A program made the position numbers and the translations under genes. Source: a virus. Taken from it: a stretch of DNA of 21,763 bases. Positions 8,616 to 15,806 of the stretch are shown here, piece by piece (the stretch's first letter is position 1; each line of letters begins with the position of its first letter). The stretch covers positions 1 through 21,763 of IMG/VR virus record IMGVR_UViG_3300032278_000131. One strand, 5' to 3'. Below the pieces are notes generated by a model. The model was not told where the DNA came from and ran no database searches. It worked only from the letters and a program-made list of their open reading frames with translations.

Positions 8616-9232
8616 TGAAACAATTAATTGTAGATTATATACCATTTGATATACCAAAACATAAAATTACCGAGTCCATGAAAGAAAATAATGGAAAATT
8701 GGTAGTAAAAGGTGTATTACAAAGGGCAGATGCAAAAAACCAAAATGGTAGAGTATACCCACGAGAAATTTTAACTCGTGAAGCAAAAAATTATAATGAA
8801 AATTTTATAAAACAATCTCGTGCTATGGGAGAATTAGACCATCCAGATAGTTCAGTAGTGAATTTACAAAATGTATCTCATAATGTTACTGAAATGCATT
8901 TTGAAGGTTTAAATTTGTTAGGTACGGTAGAGATTTTAACCACACCTGCAGGTAAGATTTTAAGAGAATTATTTAAAAATGGAATAAAACTCGGTATCAG
9001 TTCTCGTGGAATGGGTTCAGTAGAGACAGTAGAAGGTGAAGATGGAAAACAACCTATGATGAAAGTCGGAGATGATTTTGAATTAATAGCATTTGACTTT
9101 GTTTCTAATCCATCTACTCACGGAGCATTTATGCATCCTATAAGTGAGGGAGTTGAGACAACTCAAGGTAGAAGTTGTGGTACATATTGTAAAGCAGAGG
9201 AACTAATTAACCAGATTATTCGGGGAGAATAA
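8615..9232 (+). CDS. 21: Prohead maturation protease (gp21-like serine protease)
   Basis: This serine protease is incorporated in the prohead and cleaves scaffold, core, internal and capsid proteins before DNA packaging. Family hallmarks are clear: a NGRVYPREIL motif at 44-53, GELDHPDSS with H76, and GISSRGMGSV with the catalytic serine at S129 or S130; SNPSTHGAFMHP follows at 164-175. The length of 205 matches T4 gp21 (212). Two likely self-processing sites are I18-T-E20 before S21 and M22-K-E24 before N25. The C-terminus has two cysteines (GRSCGTYC). The gene sits between core-protein candidates and a long protein full of putative cleavage sites, which suggests the substrates are encoded on both sides. 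Confidence 0.94.
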   Translation: MKQLIVDYIPFDIPKHKITESMKENNGKLVVKGVLQRADAKNQNGRVYPREILTREAKNYNENFIKQSRAMGELDHPDSSVVNLQNVSHNVTEMHFEGLNLLGTVEILTTPAGKILRELFKNGIKLGISSRGMGSVETVEGEDGKQPMMKVGDDFELIAFDFVSNPSTHGAFMHPISEGVETTQGRSCGTYCKAEELINQIIRGE

Positions 9233-9233
9233 G

Positions 9234-12200
9234 TTGCCGGCCAAGTCTAAATCCCAACAAAGATTTATGGGAATGGTTCACGCTCTACAAAAAGGAGAAC
9301 TTTCACCATCAGATGTTTCAGCTAAAGTAAAAGATGTTGCTGATAGAATAGGTGATGAAGATGCAGAAGATTTTGCATCTACTAAACATTCTGGAAAACC
9401 AGAAAAGGTAGCTAAAGAAACTTTACGAAAATTACGAGATGTGATTCGTACTGAATTAGAAAGTTGTGGATATACAATGACTGTAAAAGGAGATAAATTA
9501 AAATCACCTGGTGGAACTGGACCTGAAGATAGAGAACATAAAGTAGATGAAGATGTAGATGAAGGATTTGGTAGTGAAGATACTTTAGATAAAAAAGGAA
9601 TAAAAGAATTTGAACAATGGAGAAAAGATAACGCAGAACAGTTAGGATATACATTATCTGGAACTCCAGATGTAAAAGAAGAAAGAGATTATAAAGCAGA
9701 ATACAAGAAATTTCAGTCATCTACCAAGGCAAAGAAATATAGAGCTGAATTAAATCAATATAATAGAAAAAAAGGAACTTATGGTAACGGTGATGGTAAA
9801 GATGCATCACATAAGGGAGGCAAAATTGTGGGATTTGAAACACAATCTAAAAATCGTGGAAGAGCCGAAAAAAGTCGTTTAAAACAAGAGCGTGCATCAG
9901 TTGGTGATGTTGGTTTAGGTTTTTTGATTGATCAGTTGATAAATTCAATGGAACATTATCAAGAAGGTGGTGGAGAACGAGCTTTTGCCAAACATATGAA
10001 AAAAGAATTAGATTTAAAACCACAAGATTCTAAAAAACTTTGGAAATTATATTGGAAATTACCTCCACGAAAAAGAATGAGAATGTGGCCCCAAGAATGG
10101 GAAAAAGTACTAAAAAGAATTGGTATAACAGAATCCGTATCTATAAATGAAAGTGCAGTTTCTTTTTGGCAAGATATGTTTAGACCAGGCCCGATTCCAA
10201 AAAAATATATAACTCAATTAATAAAGAAAAGAGGCGAGTTACCTTCTAAAAAACATATTAAAAAAATATACAGAGATAATGGTAATCCAACTTCAACTCA
10301 ATTAGCAAAGACTTGGAAACAATTAACAAAAGAAAAATATGTAAGAGCTGCAAGTGGATTGTGGAGATGGAATACTGGTTTTACAGGTTGGGAATCCGTA
10401 AATGAAGTAATTACAGTACTTACTGAAGGTTATAGTAATTACTGGAAACATACAGAAGATTTTACTCCACAAGAGTGGTCTAAGATTGTTAGACTTACAA
10501 AAACTGTAATTAAAAGAGCAGAACGAGGTGGAATTGTCATTCGAGGTGGTTTTGGTAAAGGTAATCCAAAAATAAATAATAAAGAAATATGGTTAAATGG
10601 TGATGGTAAAGAAGATTTAGACCATGAAACTTTTTATATTACTAAGAAAGTAAAAGGTGATTGGAGTTTCACTAAAACAGCAAGAAAACCATATGATGCA
10701 GTAGTGGCATCAATTTTACTTGGAATTCAAAAGATAGCACCCAAGAAATTTTCAGCAAAAGCTGATGGTAAATTGAAAATGGGTGGAGTAAATAATTGGA
10801 AAACTGAATCCGTAAATGAAGCTAGAACTATTAATGTAGAACCTAATTGGGAAGGTGTGTGGAGATATTTTAAACATATAGAGAAAACTAGCCCAAGTCA
10901 ATGGAGAAAAATGAAAGGTTCGTTTCGTGATTCTTGGATTAAACTACAAAGAATGGCAGATAAAAAAGGATGGAAAACCGAATCCGTAAATGAAGGTATG
11001 AAAGCATTTCGTGCGTATCGTAAAATGAAAGAAGGAATAGAAGATATAATAACAGGAATAAGAATTTTGAGAGGTCATATTGATGACGCTCCATATAATA
11101 AAGGTTTTAGTTTGATGACCAGTGAATTATATAAACTTCAATTAGATTTAGAAAAAAAACTACATAAATTTATTCCACAAATAGCAAAAATTTCTAAAAA
11201 TAAACTATTAGAAGCTGTTGAACCAAGCGTAAAAGCTCAAATAAAAGTTCTTGGAAAAAGATTAACACATTTACATAGAGCTAATACAAATTTAGAATTG
11301 TCGGTGTTGGAAGCAGCAATGCAATTACAAAAGATATATAATATGACGAAAGATGGTAAATACTATGAACCTGGAGCTTTTACTCAACTATCTAAAACAT
11401 TAGAATTTGACCATAGGAGATTTATAAAAACTAAATTCAACCCACAATTAGAAAAAATTATAACAAGTACTAAAAGTGCAGTTAAAGCGTTGAAGTTAAA
11501 AGAATCTGTAAATGAAGCAGTACCGTCCTGGTACAAAGATGGTGCGAAACTTGTTCGGAAAGTAATGAAAAAACATAGGATAAAACCAATTTCTGGAGGT
11601 GGGAGTATGTCCTCATGGGGCAGAATAGCACAAAAAATACCAGATGGACAAGAGTTTGCATATTCTATTAAACCAAATTATGAATTTGCAGAATTATATC
11701 GAAGTGATCGAGACCAAAAATCAAAGAAAATTGCTATATTAGCAAAAAAAATAGTTAAAGATATTAAAAAGGCTGGTATGGGAGCTAGTTTTGATGGTGA
11801 TTTTTCGATAAATTATAGTTCACAAGATATTGCAGAATCCGTAAATGAACGCATCTCTGTATCTGATGAAAGATATTTTGGTAAAAAAGGTATTATCATT
11901 ATGATTGATGTTAATGGTAAAAAAGTATCTGCAATCTTCAAAGATAAAAAGAACGCTAATAAATTTAACAGAAATAAACCAGCCGATATAAAAAAACTTT
12001 TACAACTTGCTAAGAAAACAAAATACCCAAAAGCAATTGATGAATCCGTAAATGAAGATATAGGCATAGATACTTATTTAGGTGGTATTGTTCAATCATT
12101 GAGAAAAGCAGGAATAAGGGCCAAAACAGCCAAACAGATGAAAAGAGGATTTAGTAAAAGTAAAGATAAGATTGGATTTTTTATTGATGTAGAACAAAGA

Positions 12201-12635
12201 ACTTTTGGTAAAAAAGAAATGTATACCTTACAGGTTGAAGTAGATAAAGATGGTAATTTATGGTATTTATCAGGTCATAGACCTATTAAATTAGGAAAAT
12301 GGGCAGATAAGAGTAAGATGGTTCGTATGTGGAAGGCATTAAATAAGGCTAGAGGGTTTGGTCAGGCTGGAATATTTCAGAAAAAAGAATCTGTAAATGA
12401 AAGTAAAAGATGTACAGTAAAAGAAGTATCAAAATGGTTGAAAACACTTGAAGAATTTCGATATAGAAAAGTTCGTCCAGTTGATGCACGACGAGTTGCT
12501 TCGTTTGTGAATAGAGGGATGAATGAAGAAGATTTACCAATGAGTTTACGAAAAAAATGGGAACATAGAAAATACGGTAGAGAAAGACATTTAGCTGAAA
12601 AATATTTAGCAATAATTACGAAAGAAAAATCATGA
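9234..12635 (+). CDS. Giant modular protein with ESVNE separators, putative head polyprotein
   Basis: The 1133-residue protein starts on TTG, with GGGGAG at 9222-9227 and PAKSKSQQRFMGMVHALQKGEL, an N-terminus of DUF3008 type. Residues 152-214 hold a phage HNH-like stretch (DYKAEYKKFQ, GDGKDASH at 186-193, SKNRGRAEK). From residue 300 the chain is cut into blocks by ESVSINE (300-306) and seven ESVNE copies at 387, 525, 583, 757, 868, 937 and 1052. If each is cleaved after the last E, nine products of about 306, 85, 138, 58, 174, 111, 69, 115 and 77 residues result, most of them basic. V/I-N-E resembles the (L/I)-x-E rule of T4 gp21, and the protease gene ends two bases upstream. Some blocks resemble each other (YWKHTEDFTPQEW and YFKHIEKTSPSQW). 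No block has a recognised function. An uncut structural protein with a spacer motif is the alternative. Confidence 0.85.
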   Translation: MPAKSKSQQRFMGMVHALQKGELSPSDVSAKVKDVADRIGDEDAEDFASTKHSGKPEKVAKETLRKLRDVIRTELESCGYTMTVKGDKLKSPGGTGPEDREHKVDEDVDEGFGSEDTLDKKGIKEFEQWRKDNAEQLGYTLSGTPDVKEERDYKAEYKKFQSSTKAKKYRAELNQYNRKKGTYGNGDGKDASHKGGKIVGFETQSKNRGRAEKSRLKQERASVGDVGLGFLIDQLINSMEHYQEGGGERAFAKHMKKELDLKPQDSKKLWKLYWKLPPRKRMRMWPQEWEKVLKRIGITESVSINESAVSFWQDMFRPGPIPKKYITQLIKKRGELPSKKHIKKIYRDNGNPTSTQLAKTWKQLTKEKYVRAASGLWRWNTGFTGWESVNEVITVLTEGYSNYWKHTEDFTPQEWSKIVRLTKTVIKRAERGGIVIRGGFGKGNPKINNKEIWLNGDGKEDLDHETFYITKKVKGDWSFTKTARKPYDAVVASILLGIQKIAPKKFSAKADGKLKMGGVNNWKTESVNEARTINVEPNWEGVWRYFKHIEKTSPSQWRKMKGSFRDSWIKLQRMADKKGWKTESVNEGMKAFRAYRKMKEGIEDIITGIRILRGHIDDAPYNKGFSLMTSELYKLQLDLEKKLHKFIPQIAKISKNKLLEAVEPSVKAQIKVLGKRLTHLHRANTNLELSVLEAAMQLQKIYNMTKDGKYYEPGAFTQLSKTLEFDHRRFIKTKFNPQLEKIITSTKSAVKALKLKESVNEAVPSWYKDGAKLVRKVMKKHRIKPISGGGSMSSWGRIAQKIPDGQEFAYSIKPNYEFAELYRSDRDQKSKKIAILAKKIVKDIKKAGMGASFDGDFSINYSSQDIAESVNERISVSDERYFGKKGIIIMIDVNGKKVSAIFKDKKNANKFNRNKPADIKKLLQLAKKTKYPKAIDESVNEDIGIDTYLGGIVQSLRKAGIRAKTAKQMKRGFSKSKDKIGFFIDVEQRTFGKKEMYTLQVEVDKDGNLWYLSGHRPIKLGKWADKSKMVRMWKALNKARGFGQAGIFQKKESVNESKRCTVKEVSKWLKTLEEFRYRKVRPVDARRVASFVNRGMNEEDLPMSLRKKWEHRKYGRERHLAEKYLAIITKEKS
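10131..12401 (+). repeat. Eight dispersed copies of the ESVNE-coding sequence
   Basis: In-frame copies begin at 10131, 10392, 10806, 10980, 11502, 11835, 12042 and 12387. Five are identical at the DNA level (GAATCCGTAAATGAA: 10392, 10806, 10980, 11835, 12042). Two differ by one silent base (GAATCTGTAAATGAA: 11502, 12387). The first copy has a 6-base insertion (GAATCCGTATCTATAAATGAA). Spacing is irregular, 174 to 522 bases, so it is not a tandem array. Conservation at the DNA level goes beyond what the peptide needs. Confidence 0.9.
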
Positions 12636-13087
12636 AACAATCAATAACAGGTAATAAAATGTTCATGAAAAGAACAATTTTACCAATTACCAAAAAAATT
12701 GGTGTGAAAAGAGTAAAAGTTAAGATAATACCCCCACAACTTCCAGATGATAAAGATAAAATTGAAATTAGTTTCGATTTAGATAAAAATCAAAATGATG
12801 AACTTTTAAAATTATTACAAAAGAAAATCGGTAAAAAGAGAAGTATGAAACGGAAAAAACTTAATATTTCGGTATTTAAAGAAAAGAAATCTCAAAATGA
12901 AGCTAAAGAAATTACTCGAACAAAAGCTCGTTTATTGAAAATGAATGCTAAATATTTAGCCGATGACCTTATGGATATGTATAAAGAACTCAGTCAAAGT
13001 GATATTGATTCAGTATTAATTGTACAACATTTAGATACTTTAAACGATAAAGTAAAAATGATGAGAAGAAATGTGGGTTTAAGATAA
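12632..13087 (+). CDS. Small basic protein with internal protease-like site
   Basis: The 151-residue, lysine-rich protein is not recognised. It is coupled to the giant protein by an ATGA overlap. Residues 1-95 are basic with a short beta-like part (VKVKIIPPQLPDDKDKIEISFDL), and KSQNEAKEIT near 96-105 resembles the cut sites of the neighbouring genes. The sequence after it (NEAKEITRTKARLLKMNAKYLADDL) resembles the second half of the protein at 13790 (NEAKEIKKSDVARLVKMAKKIDKDL), which suggests a shared C-terminal module. It lacks the MIKLKxL leader of the genes that follow. An internal head protein is the most likely role by context. Confidence 0.6.
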   Translation: MKQSITGNKMFMKRTILPITKKIGVKRVKVKIIPPQLPDDKDKIEISFDLDKNQNDELLKLLQKKIGKKRSMKRKKLNISVFKEKKSQNEAKEITRTKARLLKMNAKYLADDLMDMYKELSQSDIDSVLIVQHLDTLNDKVKMMRRNVGLR

Positions 13088-13419
13088 TGATTAAATTAAT
13101 AGATTTATTAGAAAGAACCTCACCAGTTAAAATAGGAAGTGCTCTTCCTGGATCTGGTGGTAGACGGAAAGAAATAGAGATAGTCGTAGATAAATCAATG
13201 TCTGCGAATAAGTGGAAAATTGTTTATTTTAATATGGTGAGAAAATATGTTAGTGGAGTTGGACATTCACCTGACAGGATGATTAATTATGATAATTTAT
13301 TTAAACTTTCTTCTTCAGAAAAAAATACCATAAAAAAAATTATAAAGAATCCAGAAGATATATCTTATATGAGAACTGGTAATGTTACACCTAAAGAAGT
13401 ACTAAGGGCATTAAGATGA
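13087..13419 (+). CDS. Putative internal head protein with targeting leader
   Basis: The 110-residue protein begins MIKLIDLLERTS, the first of a run of genes with this type of leader. DLLE before R10 fits the L-x-E cleavage rule of gp21. T4 internal proteins (IPI, IPII, IPIII, Alt) are carried into the prohead by a short N-terminal capsid-targeting sequence that gp21 then removes, and this leader has the same size and ending. The remaining 100 residues are basic with no recognised fold. TAATG overlap at the start and ATGA overlap at the end tie it tightly to its neighbours. The coding call is firm from the layout; the role is inference. Confidence 0.65.
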   Translation: MIKLIDLLERTSPVKIGSALPGSGGRRKEIEIVVDKSMSANKWKIVYFNMVRKYVSGVGHSPDRMINYDNLFKLSSSEKNTIKKIIKNPEDISYMRTGNVTPKEVLRALR

Positions 13420-13790
13420 TAAAATTAAAAAAACTTATAATGGAAGATAGAGATTCGGATTATGAAGGCCAAAAAGCTATGGCGAAAAAACTAAGGCGTA
13501 CAAAAATTAATGGATATGGATTTGAAGTTGATAGACAAACTGATAATTGGAGTTGGTATAATAAAAAAACTAAAAAACAATTTTATGCAACACCCTGGGA
13601 AACTTTAGCTGCTACAAGTCCAGGTGGAAGTGGCCCACAGGATTTAGTTGCAATTGAAGCTTATGATGAAGAAGGTGATGAGGATAGATCAATTCCTAAT
13701 AAGGCACGGTACAAACATAGTGGTAATCTTAGAAAAGATTTAGCTAATTATCTTAAAATAGTAAAATTAGTAATAAGAAAATTAAAGTAA
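13416..13790 (+). CDS. Putative internal head protein with targeting leader
   Basis: The 124-residue protein begins MIKLKKLIMED, with a predicted cut after I8-M-E10. The body (RRTKINGYGFEVDRQTDNWSWYNKKTKKQFYATPWE) has aromatic and basic residues in a beta-like pattern, followed by a small glycine- and acid-rich part and a basic C-terminal helix. I do not recognise the family. It starts in an ATGA overlap and ends in a TAATG overlap with the next gene, which begins with nearly the same leader. Context and leader suggest a protein packaged inside the capsid. Confidence 0.65.
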   Translation: MIKLKKLIMEDRDSDYEGQKAMAKKLRRTKINGYGFEVDRQTDNWSWYNKKTKKQFYATPWETLAATSPGGSGPQDLVAIEAYDEEGDEDRSIPNKARYKHSGNLRKDLANYLKIVKLVIRKLK

Positions 13791-14194
13791 TGATAAAATT
13801 AAAAGACCTTATAACAGAAGATTCTTGTTGTGATAAGTGTAATCATGGAGAACCTTGTTGTTCTATAAACGAGAGTATTAAGTTAGATACTAATCTCGGT
13901 GGAACTGTACAATTGGGTAAAATCTTTACAGGATTTAGTAAATCATTTGTAAAAGAAGAAGATTTAAATGAAGCAAAAGAAATAAAAAAATCTGATGTGG
14001 CTAGATTAGTTAAAATGGCAAAAAAAATTGATAAGGATTTAAATACACTTACTAAATTTTATAAAAAGAAAATTTATAATGTGAATAATAATGTAGTATA
14101 TAAAACTTGGTTATCTTTAGATAATGCAAGACGAGAATACTCTATAAAGGCTATGAGTGGTATTGAATTTTTACAAGATGAAGGTTGGGAATAA
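13790..14194 (+). CDS. Putative internal head protein releasing a Cys-rich peptide
   Basis: The 134-residue protein begins MIKLKDLITE, cut site after I8-T-E10, then DSCCDKCNHGEPCCSINE at 11-28, with five cysteines and one histidine, ending in a second site I26-N-E28. A third site, DLNEA, lies near residue 60. If all are used, the products are a leader, an 18-residue cysteine-rich peptide, a 30-odd-residue middle part and a basic C-terminal domain. The middle part contains LDTNLGGTVQ, close to IDTYLGGIVQ in the eighth block of the giant protein, and the C-terminal part resembles the product of the gene at 12632. This ties the small genes and the giant protein into one family of exchangeable parts. 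Confidence 0.7.
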   Translation: MIKLKDLITEDSCCDKCNHGEPCCSINESIKLDTNLGGTVQLGKIFTGFSKSFVKEEDLNEAKEIKKSDVARLVKMAKKIDKDLNTLTKFYKKKIYNVNNNVVYKTWLSLDNARREYSIKAMSGIEFLQDEGWE

Positions 14195-14197
14195 AAT

Positions 14198-14593
14198 ATG
14201 AACTATACTAAAAATATGTGGGATACTTGGAAAGACTTTAGATTAGATGAACAATCTGATGATTTGACTAAATTATTTGAAGAATTTCAAAAAGCTGGGA
14301 TAAAAGAGTTTTCAGTACATGGTAAATCATATTCAAATGCAGAAGCCGCTAGACACGTTCAACAAGATGTAAAAGAAATGGGCCAGATTTTTAATAAATC
14401 ATCTCAAAGAGCCATTGCAATAATGTTAAGTGGTGTAAAAGATGGTAAGTATGATGCTATGGACTTGATTCGTGGTATTAAACAAGGAAATGTTCGTGAT
14501 ACCAGTAAAGGTGTTAGGGAGATGTTACAAGTTTTATGGAGTAAAGTAGAAAAAAGATTTCGTAAATATTTAGGTGGTCGAAAAACCAGATAA
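14198..14593 (+). CDS. Putative internal head protein, FRLDE leader
   Basis: The 131-residue protein differs at its N-terminus from its neighbours (MNYTKNMWDTWKDFRLDEQ), but L16-D-E18 before Q19 still fits the protease rule and the leader is short and aromatic. The body is helical and mostly basic, with AEAARHVQQDVKEMGQIFNKSSQRAIAIMLSGVKDGKYDAMDLIRGIKQG and a strongly basic end (KVEKRFRKYLGGRKTR) that could bind DNA. The family is not recognised. It starts three bases after the previous stop with no clear Shine-Dalgarno. A promoter-like motif directly follows its stop codon. Confidence 0.6.
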   Translation: MNYTKNMWDTWKDFRLDEQSDDLTKLFEEFQKAGIKEFSVHGKSYSNAEAARHVQQDVKEMGQIFNKSSQRAIAIMLSGVKDGKYDAMDLIRGIKQGNVRDTSKGVREMLQVLWSKVEKRFRKYLGGRKTR

Positions 14594-14596
14594 CTT

Positions 14597-14607
14597 ATAT
14601 TTATATA
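14597..14607 (+). promoter_or_regulatory. Candidate late promoter, ATATTTATATA
   Basis: A copy of the recurring element sits between the stop at 14593 and the ATG at 14625. The distance is short: if transcription starts about 6 bases downstream, the mRNA would begin close to the Shine-Dalgarno AGGAG (14613-14617). It is a candidate by repetition and position only. Confidence 0.4.
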
Positions 14608-14624
14608 GTAATAGGAGAATAATA

Positions 14625-15281
14625 ATGGCAAAACTAAAAGATTTAGTAAAAGAAAACTTTTCACTTGTGGGTGGATTGATTACTACACCAGCATTAAACC
14701 GCGGTAGTGGTGGAATAGGGCTATCTGATATCGTAGAAGATATTTATGGTACTCAAGAAAAAGTTTCTGCAAAAGAAATAAAAGAGGCAATGGGTACATT
14801 TTCTAAATTGGGTAATTTACTTCATAGAGAAGAAAATCTAAAAGAAATTGCAAGTTCTCTTTCAGAAATTGCTACTAAAGCAAAAACCTATACATTAAGT
14901 GAAACAGATGATTGGTTTGATAAAGTTACTGTAAATCGTAATATGAAAGAACTTACCACATTATCAAAATCATTTGGTAAATTCGCAGAAGAAGCACAAG
15001 GATTACAAGAAAGAATGAGTGCATTATATGAAGATATGGGACATATTGTTGGTCGTTATTATGAAATGGATGATGAAACTCATGAACCTGGTCACGATGA
15101 AACTCATGATGATGAAACTTATGAAAGTAATTCAATTGAAGAAGGTGATTATGAAGAATTTTTTAAGAAAGCACTGGCAAAGTTTGGTGTAAGTTCTCCA
15201 GATGAATTAGATGACGAGAAGAAAAAAGACCTTTTTAATTATGTAGATAAAAATTATAAAGCTGAAAAAGAAACAGACTAA
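14625..15281 (+). CDS. Putative head-core protein with targeting leader and acidic tail
   Basis: The 218-residue protein begins MAKLKDLVKENFSL, with a predicted cut after V8-K-E10. The start at 14625 is preferred to an upstream in-frame ATG at 14574 because AGGAG stands 8 bases before it and the leader then lines up with the neighbouring genes. The middle (about 60-150) is a long helical region suited to a core or coiled-coil protein. Residues 151-175 hold a DETH-type repeat (DDETHEPGHDETHDDETYE), very acidic with three histidines. The tail is acidic and ends KAEKETD. Unlike its neighbours it is acidic, which fits a scaffold or core partner more than a DNA-binding protein. The family is not firmly recognised. 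Confidence 0.65.
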   Translation: MAKLKDLVKENFSLVGGLITTPALNRGSGGIGLSDIVEDIYGTQEKVSAKEIKEAMGTFSKLGNLLHREENLKEIASSLSEIATKAKTYTLSETDDWFDKVTVNRNMKELTTLSKSFGKFAEEAQGLQERMSALYEDMGHIVGRYYEMDDETHEPGHDETHDDETYESNSIEEGDYEEFFKKALAKFGVSSPDELDDEKKKDLFNYVDKNYKAEKETD

Positions 15282-15580
15282 TGATTAAATTAAAAAAATT
15301 GATAAATGAAAGAAAATTTGGTGAACCTTTACCTACTTTAAAAAGTGAGATGGAAAAACATCAATCAAAAAAAGTAGTAACGGAAGATGTAGAAACTGCT
15401 GTTAGTATGTTAATGAAAAGGTGGAATGGTGTTGTAAAATATTGGAAGGGTAATGATGATATCTGGAAAGATAATAAAAAAGTACCAAAAATTATAGTGA
15501 AATATAAAAGGCAGTGGGAAAAAATCATTAACAGAATGGATAGGGAAGTCAGAAAAGAAGTTGGAAAAAAGTATAGATAG
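15281..15580 (+). CDS. Putative internal head protein with targeting leader
   Basis: The 99-residue basic protein begins MIKLKKLINERKFGE, with a predicted cut after I8-N-E10. A second site, VVTED (about 32-36), would release a short peptide and leave a C-terminal domain of about 64 residues rich in W, K and R (RWNGVVKYWKGNDDIWK, YKRQWEKIINRMDREVRK). Its ATG overlaps the previous stop as TAATG, so it is probably translated by reinitiation. The family is not recognised; the leader and position place it with the other packaged-protein candidates. Confidence 0.6.
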   Translation: MIKLKKLINERKFGEPLPTLKSEMEKHQSKKVVTEDVETAVSMLMKRWNGVVKYWKGNDDIWKDNKKVPKIIVKYKRQWEKIINRMDREVRKEVGKKYR

Positions 15581-15602
15581 TCAAAATGAGTAGAGGTTAT
15601 AA

Positions 15603-15806
15603 ATGATAGAAGTAAGAGTAAAAAGAAATGAATCGATTGAGAGAGCAATTTCAAGATTTAAGAAAAAAGTAAAAGAAGATGGTTTTTTATTTACGTTGAA
15701 AGAACGACAATATTACACAAAACCATCAGAAGAACGTAGAGAAAAGAAAAATAGAGCTAAAAGACGTAATTTTTATAATAGATTACGCGATGAAAAAAGT
15801 TTCTGA
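15603..15806 (+). CDS. rpsU: Ribosomal protein bS21
   Basis: The 67-residue product is a full-length bS21, a small-subunit ribosomal protein that binds near the 3' end of 16S rRNA and helps initiation. Family features are visible along the whole chain: IEVRVKRNESIERAISRFKK, the basic helix, then LKERQYYTKPSEERREKKNRAKRR with the conserved R-x-Y-x-K-P-S/T-x-x-R core. Phage-encoded bS21 is known from other aquatic phages, for example pelagiphages and metagenomic phages. Here it lies in the late head region rather than with early takeover genes. GAGG at 15593-15596 is the Shine-Dalgarno. The stop codon lies inside the terminator hairpin. Confidence 0.93.
   Translation: MIEVRVKRNESIERAISRFKKKVKEDGFLFTLKERQYYTKPSEERREKKNRAKRRNFYNRLRDEKSF

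Noticed and set aside
10131-12401. Regular repeat array or CRISPR
   Set aside because: Spacing is irregular, the repeats are in frame in one long gene, and the spacers are coding blocks.
14574-14624. Earlier start for the core-protein gene (ATG 14574)
   Set aside because: It would overlap the previous gene and add a tail before the MAKLKDLVKE leader; AGGAG before 14625 decides for the later start.
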